Below, piece by piece: positions 1-8,038 of a stretch of DNA of 64,000 bases (the first letter of the stretch is position 1; every line of letters starts with the position of its first letter). The position numbers and the translations under genes were made by a program. The notes beneath the pieces are model-generated. The model saw only the letters and a program-made list of their open reading frames with translations. It was not told where the DNA came from and made no database searches. The stretch comes from JAENVT01 sp039931555 (lineage in GTDB: Bacteria > Actinomycetota > Acidimicrobiia > Acidimicrobiales > Ilumatobacteraceae). Location: the NCBI GenBank assembly GCA_039931555.1, contig JBDTRP010000104.1, positions 62,001 to 126,000 on the forward strand. Reading direction: 5' to 3'.

Positions 1-2
1 TC

Positions 3-1055
3 GGCAGCGTGCCGGTCGCCGCCTTCACGGTGACCAAGCTGAGCTGGCTGCACCGCACCGAACCCGAGCAGTGGGCCAGGTTGGCCCACGTCGTGCTGCC
101 CCACGATTGGATGACGTTGCGCCTGACGGGCAATCTGGTCACCGACCGCGGCGATGCGTCGGGCACCGGGTACTGGTCTCCATCGTCGGGAGAGTATCGA
201 TGGGACATCTTGTCGATCATCGACAAGGATCGCGACTGGTCGAACGTGCTGCCACGAGTCGCCGGGCCGACCGAGGTGGTCGGCGAGTGGAACGGCGCCA
301 AGGTGGCCTGCGGCACCGGTGACAACATGGCGGCCGCACTCGGGTTGGGCCTCCAGCCGGGTGTTGCCGTTGTCTCCCTCGGAACCTCCGGTACGGCCTA
401 TGCCCTCAGTGATCGATCGACGCACGACACATCGGGTGCCGTAGCCGGGTTCGCCGACGCGACCGGCTGCTTCTTGCCGTTGGCTTGCACGCTCAACGCA
501 ACCAAGGTGACCGACGCGATTGCCCGACTACTCGGTGTCGACCACACCGAGTTCGACCGCCTCGCCCTGTCGGTGTCATCCGGGGCGGGCGGGCTGACGC
601 TGCTGCCGTACTTCGACGGCGAGCGGACACCGAACCTCCCCAAGGCGACCGGCCTCCTGGCCGGGCTGCGCAGCGATGCTTCTCGCGAGCAGATGGCCCG
701 AGCCGCCGTCGAGGGCGTCGTCTGCGGGTTGTTGGATGCGCTCGACGCGCTCGGCAGCGTTACCCCGTTGAGCTCTGTGCGCCTGGTCGGTGGCGGGGCA
801 CGCAGCGCTGCGTTCCGCCATGTGGTCGCCGAACTGTGCCGTCTTCCCGTCTCGTTGGCCGACGCAGACGAGGCGGTGGCAACCGGCGCCTGCGTGCAGG
901 CTGGCGCGATCGCCCTCGACGTCGCGCACGCGGAGGTCGCCGAGCGCTGGGGCCTGGGCGTTGGTACGGCACTCGATCATCCGGGAGGTGACACGGGCGG
1001 CGTACGGGATCGTTACGCCGAACTGCGCACAGCAACCCACCCGTCGACGGCGTGA
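3..1055 (+). CDS. xylB: Xylulokinase, 5'-truncated by the window edge
   Basis: FGGY-family sugar kinase that phosphorylates D-xylulose to xylulose 5-phosphate in the cytosol. The visible 350 residues are the C-terminal three quarters of a protein that is normally about 480 aa. The frame is already open at base 3 and the first residues (PVAAFTVTKLSWL) match the middle of the first FGGY domain, so the true start lies upstream. Later come the GTGDNMAAALG segment, a phosphate-binding-type SLGTSGT loop, and the ATPase-fold LVGGGARS motif near the C-terminus. The stop overlaps the next start (GTGA). Other FGGY substrates cannot be excluded without the N-terminal domain. Confidence 0.85.
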   Translation, partial: GSVPVAAFTVTKLSWLHRTEPEQWARLAHVVLPHDWMTLRLTGNLVTDRGDASGTGYWSPSSGEYRWDILSIIDKDRDWSNVLPRVAGPTEVVGEWNGAKVACGTGDNMAAALGLGLQPGVAVVSLGTSGTAYALSDRSTHDTSGAVAGFADATGCFLPLACTLNATKVTDAIARLLGVDHTEFDRLALSVSSGAGGLTLLPYFDGERTPNLPKATGLLAGLRSDASREQMARAAVEGVVCGLLDALDALGSVTPLSSVRLVGGGARSAAFRHVVAELCRLPVSLADADEAVATGACVQAGAIALDVAHAEVAERWGLGVGTALDHPGGDTGGVRDRYAELRTATHPSTA

Positions 1056-1585
1056 GCGCAGACCCATTCGAGGTCCTGGGTGTCAGACACGACGCCACGC
1101 TCGCTGAGGTTCGTTCGGCGCGTCGCCGGCTGGCGGCCGAGTTCCATCCCGACCACGGCGGCGATGCCGCTCGGATGGGCGAGATCAACGCTGCGTTCGA
1201 TGCCGTCGAGTTCCAATTGCTGCATCCGCAACCTGAGTCCGTTTCAGCGCCGCCTGCAACGGCTCCCGAGGAAGCCGTGCCTCCCCGTCGCTACCAGGGT
1301 GTCCAGTACGACGCGCCATCGTTCACCATCGACACCTTGCCGGCCGAGGCCTTCGAGGCCTTGTTGGTGGTGACCTCGTGGATGGGTGAGGTCTTGGTCG
1401 ACGACCCGCCATACTTGCTCGAGGTCCACCTCACGGATCCTGCGCCGTGCTGGTGCCGGCTCGATCTCGTGCCCGACGCGGGTGGCAGCACGGTGACCCT
1501 GACGGTGGCCTCGATCGGTGGCGACCCCGCTCCCGATGTCGAAGACGTCCGCGACCGTTGGGTTGCCAACCTGAATCAGCTGTGA
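1052..1585 (+). CDS. J-domain (DnaJ-like) protein
   Basis: 177-aa protein with an N-terminal J-domain (about residues 4-55). The HPD signature is intact (EFHPDHGG), so it can be expected to stimulate an Hsp70 ATPase. The remaining 120 residues show no zinc-finger or G/F region, so this is a type III J-protein and not DnaJ itself. The C-terminal half (from about residue 85) looks like a compact beta-rich domain of unknown role. The GTG start overlaps the xylulokinase stop by 4 bases, implying translational coupling. The TGA stop is embedded in the left arm of an inverted-repeat element at the convergent junction with the Sua5 gene. Confidence 0.8.
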   Translation: MSADPFEVLGVRHDATLAEVRSARRRLAAEFHPDHGGDAARMGEINAAFDAVEFQLLHPQPESVSAPPATAPEEAVPPRRYQGVQYDAPSFTIDTLPAEAFEALLVVTSWMGEVLVDDPPYLLEVHLTDPAPCWCRLDLVPDAGGSTVTLTVASIGGDPAPDVEDVRDRWVANLNQL

Positions 1586-1620
1586 GTCGGATCGCGCGGA
1601 CAGAGCAACACCGGGCTCAC
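1582..1620. repeat. Inverted-repeat element, copy 1 (likely bidirectional terminator)
   Basis: Left arm GTGAGTCGGATCGCGCGG and right arm CCGGGCTCAC. The left arm contains the TGA stop of the J-domain gene. A closely similar unit follows at 1644-1683, and two more lie at 41938-41976 and 42000-42038. All four sit between convergent genes. The arms can pair as GTGAG/CTCAC plus flanking C/G pairs with a few mismatches. There is no clear T-tract, so a terminator role is inference from position and dyad symmetry. Confidence 0.6.
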
Positions 1621-1643
1621 ACCGCTTCGAAGTTCGAGCGACC

Positions 1644-1683
1644 GTGAGTCGGATCGCGCGGGTCGGCGAGCGATCGGGCTCAC
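1644..1683. repeat. Inverted-repeat element, copy 2
   Basis: Left arm GTGAGTCGGATCGCGCGG is identical to copy 1 over 18 bases. The right arm GATCGGGCTCAC matches the reverse complement of the left arm at 10 of 12 positions. The right arm overlaps the stop codon of the minus-strand Sua5 gene at 1680-1682. It is the best-preserved dyad of the two copies at this junction. Confidence 0.6.
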
Positions 1684-2603
1684 AGCCCGTGATCGGGCGA
1701 GTTGGAGGACGAGGAGGCGGCGGCGGCCTTGGTGAGGCGGTCGCGGATCGCGTGACCGAGGCCGCGGGCAGGCGGGAGGACAGCGACCACGGTGCCCACG
1801 TGGCGATCGTCGGCGTCGCGCAAACGGCTGTACAACGACCGGGCGTATCGCACGACGTCGGCATCGTCGAGGACCTCGCTCCCCGAACGGTCAGCGGCTA
1901 GGGCCTGGGCTTCGGCAGGCGTCGATGCCAGCACCACACTGCACCTCGGCGCGTAGTGCGATTCGAGCATCCCGGGTGCACGACTCGGCCCGTCGGGGTC
2001 ACTGAGCACCCGATCGAGCAAGGCTGCGATGTGCTCGTTCGGTATCCCACCGGGGCGCACCACCTGGGGTGGATCCACGGTGCAGTCGACGATCGTCGAC
2101 TCGACGCCGATCGGGCACGGCCCGCCATCGAGCACGAAGTCGACGTCGGCGCCGAGATCGGCGCGCACGTGCTCGGCCGTCGTCGGGCTGACCCGGCCGA
2201 ACCTGTTGGCCGACGGCGCCGCCAGACCCCCGCCGAACCGATCCAACAGTTCGAGTGTCAGGGGATGTGCCGGTACTCGCACCCCGACCGTCGACAGGCC
2301 TCCGGTGACGACATCGAGGACTTGCCGGGCACGCGGAACCAGCAACGTCAACGGCCCCGGCCAGCAGGCGTCGGCCAGCACAGCCGCCGTGGGCGGGATC
2401 TTGGCGGCCCACTCACCCAGCCGTTCGGCGGCGGCGATGTGGACGATCAACGGGTGGTCGACGGGTCGCTGCTTGACCGCGAAGATCCGCTGCACCGCAA
2501 CGGGGTTCGATGCATCGGCCGCCAGGCCGTACACGGTTTCCGTGGGGATGGCCACCAGGCCTCCGGCGCGGAGCACTGCGAGTGCGTGATCGAGATCCTT
2601 CAC
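1680..2603 (-). CDS. L-threonylcarbamoyladenylate synthase, Sua5 type
   Basis: Makes threonylcarbamoyl-AMP from threonine, bicarbonate and ATP, the first step of t6A37 tRNA modification. At 307 aa it is the long Sua5 form. A YrdC domain occupies about residues 1-200, with PTETVYGLA near the N-terminus, KQRP, SANRFGRVSPTTAEHV and VESTIVDC. A C-terminal Sua5 domain follows a SRAPGMLESHYAPR linker. The GTG start overlaps the stop of the upstream hydrolase gene by 4 bases (both minus strand), so the two are probably one transcript. The Ser/Ala-rich tail (about the last 15 residues) is likely disordered. Confidence 0.93.
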   Translation of the reverse strand: MKDLDHALAVLRAGGLVAIPTETVYGLAADASNPVAVQRIFAVKQRPVDHPLIVHIAAAERLGEWAAKIPPTAAVLADACWPGPLTLLVPRARQVLDVVTGGLSTVGVRVPAHPLTLELLDRFGGGLAAPSANRFGRVSPTTAEHVRADLGADVDFVLDGGPCPIGVESTIVDCTVDPPQVVRPGGIPNEHIAALLDRVLSDPDGPSRAPGMLESHYAPRCSVVLASTPAEAQALAADRSGSEVLDDADVVRYARSLYSRLRDADDRHVGTVVAVLPPARGLGHAIRDRLTKAAAASSSSNSPDHGL

Positions 2604-3316
2604 AGAGGGACGGCGTCGAGGAATGCGAGCGCCGCGTCGATGAACCCGAAGGCCTCCGGGGTGGCGAAGTGGTCGACATTGCGCAACGTTCGCAGGGTCG
2701 CGTCGGGCAGTGCATCGGCCAGCGGTTGACCCGGGCCGGCAAAGTCGCGATCACCGATCACCACCAAGGTCGGGCACGTCACGGCCGCCAGCTGCTCGGG
2801 CACCATCGGTGTTCTCGGGCGCTTCATGACCGCGGTGAGCGCCAGCAGATCGTTGCCCTCGTGATTGGCGTACTGCACGAACATCCTGGCCAGGTTGTCG
2901 TCGGGGTCGCCGTGGCCTTCGAGGGCGGCAACGATGCGGTGGGTTCGCGAGTCGTCGGTCTCGAAGAGTGTTGCGCCGATACCCGCCACGACCAGGCGAT
3001 TGAGCCGGTGCGGCTCGCGGAGTGCGAGTTGCAGCAGGGTGATGGCGCCGAGGGAGAAGCCGATCGCATCGACCGGGTCGGCCGGACACGCGTCGAGAAC
3101 ACGAGTGGTGAGATCGGCATACGCCTCGGATTCGTGCGGCTTCGGCGCCTTGCCATGGCCGAGCAGATCGACACCGATCACGGTGCGGCCGGCGTCACGC
3201 AGCAGTTCCGTGAAACCGTTGCTCTCCCAGGTCGCCTCGAACGACCCTCCCCATCCGTGCACGAGAACAACTGGTGGCGCCACGGGACCCAACCGTACCG
3301 GCCCGGGTCGTCGCAC
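2600..3316 (-). CDS. Alpha/beta-hydrolase fold protein
   Basis: 238-aa cytosolic hydrolase of unknown substrate. It shows the oxyanion motif VHGWGGS (about residues 17-23), a nucleophile elbow GFSLGA (Ser near residue 93), an aspartate in GDRDF and a histidine in VDHFATPEAFG, giving a complete Ser-Asp-His triad. It overlaps the Sua5 gene by 4 bases. It lies divergent to guaB1 with 64 bp between the starts. The start chosen is GTG at 3316; a downstream alternative within the first 15 codons cannot be excluded. Confidence 0.8.
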   Translation of the reverse strand: MRRPGPVRLGPVAPPVVLVHGWGGSFEATWESNGFTELLRDAGRTVIGVDLLGHGKAPKPHESEAYADLTTRVLDACPADPVDAIGFSLGAITLLQLALREPHRLNRLVVAGIGATLFETDDSRTHRIVAALEGHGDPDDNLARMFVQYANHEGNDLLALTAVMKRPRTPMVPEQLAAVTCPTLVVIGDRDFAGPGQPLADALPDATLRTLRNVDHFATPEAFGFIDAALAFLDAVPL

Positions 3317-3333
3317 TTGGCGTGCGGAGGCCG

Positions 3334-3339
3334 TAGCCT
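3334..3339 (+). promoter_or_regulatory. Candidate -10 hexamer (TAGCCT) for guaB1
   Basis: TAGCCT fits the TANNNT pattern of actinobacterial -10 boxes. It would give a leader of about 35 nt, ending in a GGAG ribosome-binding site at 3372-3375, 5 nt before the guaB1 ATG. No clear -35 box is visible. Confidence 0.35.
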
Positions 3340-3380
3340 TGTGCGGTCGCCGTCATGGCCACCGTCGATCTGGAGCTGCT

Positions 3381-4817
3381 ATGCGCCTGCTGAACGAAAG
3401 CCCGCCGTACGACCTGACCTACAGCGATGTCTTCATGGTGCCGAGCCTGTCGTCGGTGCCGTCGCGTTTCACCGTCGACCTCAGCACACCGGATGGGCTG
3501 GGCACGACGATCCCGGTCGTGGTCAGCAACATGACGGCTGTCGCGGGTCGTCGCATGGCCGAGACCGTGGCCAGACGCGGTGGTCTCACGGTGCTTCCCC
3601 AGGACATCCCGCTCGATGTCGTCGAGGGAGTGATCGAGTACGTGAAGTCGCGCCACATCGTGTACGACACACCGATCACCCTTGGCCCCACGCACACGGT
3701 CGGCGACGCTCTGGGCCTGATCCACAAGCGTGCGCACGGGGCGTTGGTGGTGGTTGGCGACGACGGCGCGCCGGCCGGAATCTTCACCGAGCACGATGCG
3801 GTCGGCTTCGACCGTTTCAGCCAGTTGAAGAACGTGATGAGCAGCGATCTGATGGTGATCGAAGACGGCGCGCCACCCGACGAGATCTACGACCGTCTCA
3901 GCGGGCAGCGCTTGTCGGTCGCACCGGTGGTCGACCGAACCGGACGATTGATCGGCTGTGTGACCCGCAAGGGTGCGCTGCGTTCAACCATCTATCGACC
4001 GGCCATCGACGACCAAGGGCGCCTGCGGATCGCGGTGGCCGTCGGGATCAACGGCGATCCGGGAACCAAGGCGAAGGCTCTGCTCGCAATGGGCGCCGAC
4101 GTGTTGGTGATCGACACGGCTCATGGTCATCAGACCCGCACCTTGCGAGCGATCGAAGAAGTGCGGGCTGTCGCGCCCGATGCACCGATCGTCGCCGGGA
4201 ACGTCGTCACGGCTGAGGGCACTCGCGATCTGATCAATGCCGGCGCCGACGTGGTGAAGGTCGGCGTTGGTCCGGGGGCCATGTGCACGACCCGCATGAT
4301 GACGGGCGTCGGCCGCCCGCAGTTCAGCGCCGTCCTGGAATGCGCGGCAGAGGCCGCATCGCAAGGCAAGCACATCTGGGCCGACGGTGGCGTTCGGTAT
4401 CCCCGTGATGTCGCCCTCGCCCTGGCGGCCGGCGCGGCCAACGTGATGTTCGGCTCGTGGTTGGCAGGCACATACGAATCCGCCGCCGACACACTGCGCG
4501 ATCCTGACGGACGGCTCTACAAGGAGAGCTTCGGCATGGCCAGCAACCGCGCCGTGAAGATCCGCAACCGCACCGAGACGGCGTTCGAGCGGGCCCGCAA
4601 AGAGCTGTTCGAGGAAGGCATCAGCACGTCGCGCATGTACCTCGACCCCGATCGGCCCGGAGTTGAAGACATCATCGACGAGATCGTCGCCGGCGTCCGC
4701 TCGGCGTGTACCTACGCCGGTGCAGCCACGATCACCGAGTTCCACGAGCGTGCGGTCGTCGGCGTGCAAAGTGCGGCCGGCTACAGCGAGGGCTTGCCCC
4801 AGGGGACGAGCTGGTAA
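3381..4817 (+). CDS. guaB1: GuaB1-family IMP dehydrogenase-related protein (GMP reductase type)
   Basis: 478-aa TIM-barrel enzyme of the IMPDH/GMPR superfamily with a CBS pair (about residues 95-205) inserted in the barrel. The catalytic loop reads GPGAMCTTRMMTG, against GPGSICTTR in true IMPDH. This loop and the GRPQFSAVLECA segment are typical of actinobacterial GuaB1, which is reported in mycobacteria to act as an NADPH-dependent GMP reductase (GMP to IMP). I therefore infer a salvage role and not de novo GTP synthesis. The ATG has a GGAG ribosome-binding site 5 nt upstream. The frame stays open far upstream, but the conserved N-terminus begins at this ATG. The cmk gene starts directly at the next base. 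Confidence 0.88.
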   Translation: MRLLNESPPYDLTYSDVFMVPSLSSVPSRFTVDLSTPDGLGTTIPVVVSNMTAVAGRRMAETVARRGGLTVLPQDIPLDVVEGVIEYVKSRHIVYDTPITLGPTHTVGDALGLIHKRAHGALVVVGDDGAPAGIFTEHDAVGFDRFSQLKNVMSSDLMVIEDGAPPDEIYDRLSGQRLSVAPVVDRTGRLIGCVTRKGALRSTIYRPAIDDQGRLRIAVAVGINGDPGTKAKALLAMGADVLVIDTAHGHQTRTLRAIEEVRAVAPDAPIVAGNVVTAEGTRDLINAGADVVKVGVGPGAMCTTRMMTGVGRPQFSAVLECAAEAASQGKHIWADGGVRYPRDVALALAAGAANVMFGSWLAGTYESAADTLRDPDGRLYKESFGMASNRAVKIRNRTETAFERARKELFEEGISTSRMYLDPDRPGVEDIIDEIVAGVRSACTYAGAATITEFHERAVVGVQSAAGYSEGLPQGTSW

Positions 4818-5453
4818 GTGCGCGTCATCGCAATCGACGGGCCGGCCGGAGCCGGCAAGAGCACGGTGGCGCGGGCGCTCGCAGCCCGTCTCGGCCTGGA
4901 GTACCTCGACACCGGGGCGATGTATCGCGCCGTCACGCTGGCGGCGATGCGTCGCGGCATCGATACGGCCGACCTCGAGCGGGTCGCCAAGCTCGCCGAA
5001 GAACTCAGCCTCGAGGTCGGCGAGCGCGGAGTGCTGGTCGATGGGTTCGACGCAACGACCGAGATCCGCAGTAGCACGGTGACCACGGCGGTCAGTGCAG
5101 TTGCGGCCAACAGCGGTGTGCGCTCGGAGATGGTTCGCCGCCAACGGCGTTGGGCCGACGAGCGCGACGGGGGAGTGCTGGAAGGCCGCGACATCGGTTC
5201 GGTCGTGTTCCCCGATGCCGAATTGAAGCTCTACCTCACTGCATCGCCAAGGGTGCGAGCGGAGCGACGTGTCGCCGAAGCCGGCGGCGACGTCCACGAG
5301 ATCGAGGCCGCGATCAAACGACGCGACCACCACGATTCGTCGCGCCGCGACAGCCCGCTTGTGGAGGCCGACGGCTCGATCGTGGTAGATACCACGGGCC
5401 TGAGCATCGCTGAAGTGCTTGCGCGAATCGAACAACTACTGGAGCGGGAATGA
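4818..5453 (+). CDS. cmk: Cytidylate kinase
   Basis: Phosphorylates CMP and dCMP with ATP. The 211-aa protein has the P-loop GPAGAGKST at residues 8-16, the CMP-binding DTGAMYRAVT segment, EGRDIGSVVFPDA and the LID-region arginines RRDHHDSSR. It is slightly shorter than the usual 220-230 aa but complete. It begins at a GTG immediately after the guaB1 stop, with no spacer, and overlaps plsC by ATGA. The guaB1-cmk-plsC run is therefore a tight operon. Confidence 0.95.
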   Translation: MRVIAIDGPAGAGKSTVARALAARLGLEYLDTGAMYRAVTLAAMRRGIDTADLERVAKLAEELSLEVGERGVLVDGFDATTEIRSSTVTTAVSAVAANSGVRSEMVRRQRRWADERDGGVLEGRDIGSVVFPDAELKLYLTASPRVRAERRVAEAGGDVHEIEAAIKRRDHHDSSRRDSPLVEADGSIVVDTTGLSIAEVLARIEQLLERE

Positions 5454-6127
5454 CCAAGATCTCTACACGGCTCGTCGGCAACACCCTGGCGGATCGTGTC
5501 GCGTACCAAGTGGTTCGCTTCATCGTCACGTCGTTCTGCCGGGTGTGGTGCCGCATGACGGTGGAGGGTCGCGAGAACGTGCCCAGCGAGGGGTTGTTCA
5601 TCCTGGCGCCGACGCATCGCAGCATCCTCGACACGCCGATCGCGTCAGGTGTCACCCATCGCCGGATGCGGTTCATGGGTGCTGACAAGTACTGGAAGAA
5701 CAAGGCGTTCGGTCGGCTGTTGACCGCACTTGGCGGGTTCCCCGTCTCTCGTGGCTCAGCCGACCGTGAGGCGCTGAAGCGGTCGATTGCCGTACTCGAG
5801 GCCGGCGAGCCACTGGTGCTCTTCCCCGAGGGCGAGCGCAAGAGCGGCCCGATCGTGCAGCCCTTGTTCGACGGCGCCACGTACATCGCTGTGAAGGCGG
5901 GTGTGCCGATCATCCCCGTCGGTATCGGTGGCTCGGAACGAGCGATGGCCAAAGGCGCCAAGCTCATCCGCCCGAGCAAGTTGCACGTGGCAATCGGCAA
6001 GCCGATCCGGGCGTCGATCGACGCCAAGAGCCCGAAGGAACAACGAGACGCGGCTCGTCAGTTGACCATCGACCTACACGCCGAGTTGCAACGCCTGTTC
6101 GATGTCGCCCAGGCGCGGGTGCTCTAA
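5450..6127 (+). CDS. plsC: 1-acyl-sn-glycerol-3-phosphate acyltransferase (PlsC family)
   Basis: 225-aa membrane-associated acyltransferase that adds the second acyl chain in phosphatidic acid synthesis. The HX4D catalytic motif is HRSILD (about residues 57-62), followed by FPVSRGSADRE and the acceptor-binding FPEGERKSG (about 125-133), then a VPIIPVGIGG block. The start overlaps the cmk stop (ATGA). The stop overlaps the convergent M18 aminopeptidase stop by 4 bases, leaving no room for an intergenic terminator. Confidence 0.9.
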   Translation: MTKISTRLVGNTLADRVAYQVVRFIVTSFCRVWCRMTVEGRENVPSEGLFILAPTHRSILDTPIASGVTHRRMRFMGADKYWKNKAFGRLLTALGGFPVSRGSADREALKRSIAVLEAGEPLVLFPEGERKSGPIVQPLFDGATYIAVKAGVPIIPVGIGGSERAMAKGAKLIRPSKLHVAIGKPIRASIDAKSPKEQRDAARQLTIDLHAELQRLFDVAQARVL

Positions 6128-7392
6128 CCCGAGCGCTGGATGTAGTGGCGAAGGCCCTTCGCCAGCGAGATCGGGTCGTCGATGCCACAGAGCTCGCGCG
6201 CCGAGTGCATCGAGAGTTGGGGCACGCCGACGTCGACCGTCTCGATTCCGAGGCGAGTCGCGGTGATGGGACCGATGGTCGAGCCACACGGCATGTTGTT
6301 GCGGCTGACGAAGACCTGTGAGGCAACGCCGGCCTCGTCGAACACTCGTCGCAGCATGGCCGCCGAGCGGGCGGACGTGGCGTAGCGCTGGTTGCTGTTC
6401 AGTTTGATCGCCGGGCCCTGGTTGACGATCGGCTGGTGGTCGGGGTCGTGACGCTCGCGGTAGTTGGGGTGCACAGCGTGGGCATTGTCAGCCGATACGC
6501 ACGTGCTCGCGGCCAGCTGCGTCAAGAAGTCGGATCGCGACGCGCCCGCGGCGAGGGCAAGGCGCTCCAAGACATGCTCCAGTAGTGGCCCCGCGGCCCC
6601 GGTCGAGCTCTCCGACCCGACCTCCTCGTGGTCGAACAGGGCGATGACCGACGTCGATCCCTCCGCCGGATCGGCGGTGGCGATCGCATCGATCGCGGCC
6701 CAGCATGACAGCTGGTTGTCGAGACGCCCCGCCGCGAGCAGTGACTGGTCTCCGCCCAGGATCGCCGGCGGTGTGCGATCGAACAGGCACAACTCCCAGG
6801 TCGAGATGGTTCGGCTCGTCGTCCCCAGATGCCCGGCCAGCCATTCGCAGAACTCTCCGGCGTATGCCGCACCCGAACCCCACACGGGCAGGAGGTGTTG
6901 CTGCTTGTCGAGGATCAGCCCACGCTCGTTGACATCCCGGTCGAGATGGATGGCCAGTTGCGGGACGCGGCACACGGGCTCGTCGAAGCAGACGTCGACG
7001 TCGGACCCGTCGGTCATCACCACCCGGCCGGCGATCCCGAGATCGCGGTCGAGCCAGGAGTTGATCAGGGCTCCGCCGTACACCTCGACGCCGAGCTGCT
7101 TCCATCCGACGCCGCCGGCATCAGGCCGTGGTTTGATGCGGAGGCACGGCGAGTCGGTGTGAGCCCCGACAAGCCGCAGCGGTGAAACCGGACCAGTCGC
7201 CGCACCACGGCTCCAGGCGAACAAGGCACCGCCACGGACGACGAAGCCGCGGGTGGGCACGTTGGTCCACACCGACGAGGTGTCGGTGGGCTCGAAGCCC
7301 GAGGCCATCAGCCGGTCGCTCGCCGTGGCGACGACGTGCCAGGGCGAGGGAGACGCGGCCAGGAATGCGATGAGGTCGTCGAGCTGGGTCAT
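6124..7392 (-). CDS. apeB: M18-family aminopeptidase
   Basis: 422-aa dizinc aminopeptidase of the aspartyl-aminopeptidase family. Visible metal and catalytic segments are GAHTDSPCLRIKP (His), GRLDNQLSC (bridging Asp), FDHEEVGSES (catalytic Glu and metal Glu) and SMHSARELCG (C-terminal His). The frame is open further upstream, but homology begins at MTQLDDLIAFL. That ATG overlaps the stop of the histidine-phosphatase gene (ATGA), which decides the start. The two genes therefore form a coupled minus-strand pair. Confidence 0.92.
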   Translation of the reverse strand: MTQLDDLIAFLAASPSPWHVVATASDRLMASGFEPTDTSSVWTNVPTRGFVVRGGALFAWSRGAATGPVSPLRLVGAHTDSPCLRIKPRPDAGGVGWKQLGVEVYGGALINSWLDRDLGIAGRVVMTDGSDVDVCFDEPVCRVPQLAIHLDRDVNERGLILDKQQHLLPVWGSGAAYAGEFCEWLAGHLGTTSRTISTWELCLFDRTPPAILGGDQSLLAAGRLDNQLSCWAAIDAIATADPAEGSTSVIALFDHEEVGSESSTGAAGPLLEHVLERLALAAGASRSDFLTQLAASTCVSADNAHAVHPNYRERHDPDHQPIVNQGPAIKLNSNQRYATSARSAAMLRRVFDEAGVASQVFVSRNNMPCGSTIGPITATRLGIETVDVGVPQLSMHSARELCGIDDPISLAKGLRHYIQRSG

Positions 7393-8018
7393 CGGTCGCC
7401 TTGGAACAAGCCCATCGGTAGCCCAGTGCCGCGCAGGTGCGACGTCTCGTTGACCGTCACGATGGTGCGTTCCCCGCCCCGCGCCGCGGCGACGCGGTTG
7501 ATGCTGGTGTAGTTGGGATAGAAGAACCCACCGCGAGGCGCCGCCAAGCCGAGCACATGGCCGAGATAGGTGTTGATCACTCCGCCATGGCACACCACCG
7601 CGATGCGCTGCCCCGGGTGGGCATCGATGAGCGACTCGACCGTGTTGACCACGCGCGTTCGGAACTCCGTCGACGATTCCTCATCGGTGTCCCACTCACC
7701 GGCGATCATGGCGTGATAGCGCGGATCGTTGGCGGCTTTCAGCTCCTCGGTGGGGATGTAGTCGGGCGACAGCCGGTCGAACTCGGCGACACCGTCGCAG
7801 AGCTGCACCTCGACGGCGCGATGGGCGGCGATCGCCAATGCCGTTTGGTGGGCACGCCGCAGCGGACTGGCGTAGATTGCATCGAGATGCTCCGAGGACA
7901 GGTACGTCGCCACATGCTCGGCCTGGGCCCGGCCGTCGGCCGACAACTCCGGGTCAGCTGGCCCGTCGATCAATTCCCGACGGATCGGCAGGGCATGGCG
8001 AACCAGCAGCAGCTCCAT
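7389..8018 (-). CDS. Histidine phosphatase (phosphoglycerate-mutase-like) family protein
   Basis: 209-aa protein with the RHG-type motif as LVRHALPIR (catalytic His near residue 8), the SPLRRAHQTA segment (about 51-60), the acidic EFDRLSP stretch and a second His in AVVCHGGVINT (about 141-151). It belongs to the broad-specificity phosphatase branch; the substrate cannot be read from sequence. It is the first gene of the minus-strand pair with the aminopeptidase. Only 20 bp separate its start from the divergent pyk start, so the two promoters must overlap each other or the coding ends. Confidence 0.85.
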   Translation of the reverse strand: MELLLVRHALPIRRELIDGPADPELSADGRAQAEHVATYLSSEHLDAIYASPLRRAHQTALAIAAHRAVEVQLCDGVAEFDRLSPDYIPTEELKAANDPRYHAMIAGEWDTDEESSTEFRTRVVNTVESLIDAHPGQRIAVVCHGGVINTYLGHVLGLAAPRGGFFYPNYTSINRVAAARGGERTIVTVNETSHLRGTGLPMGLFQGDR

Positions 8019-8038
8019 GGCCCTCTAGCTAATCAGGC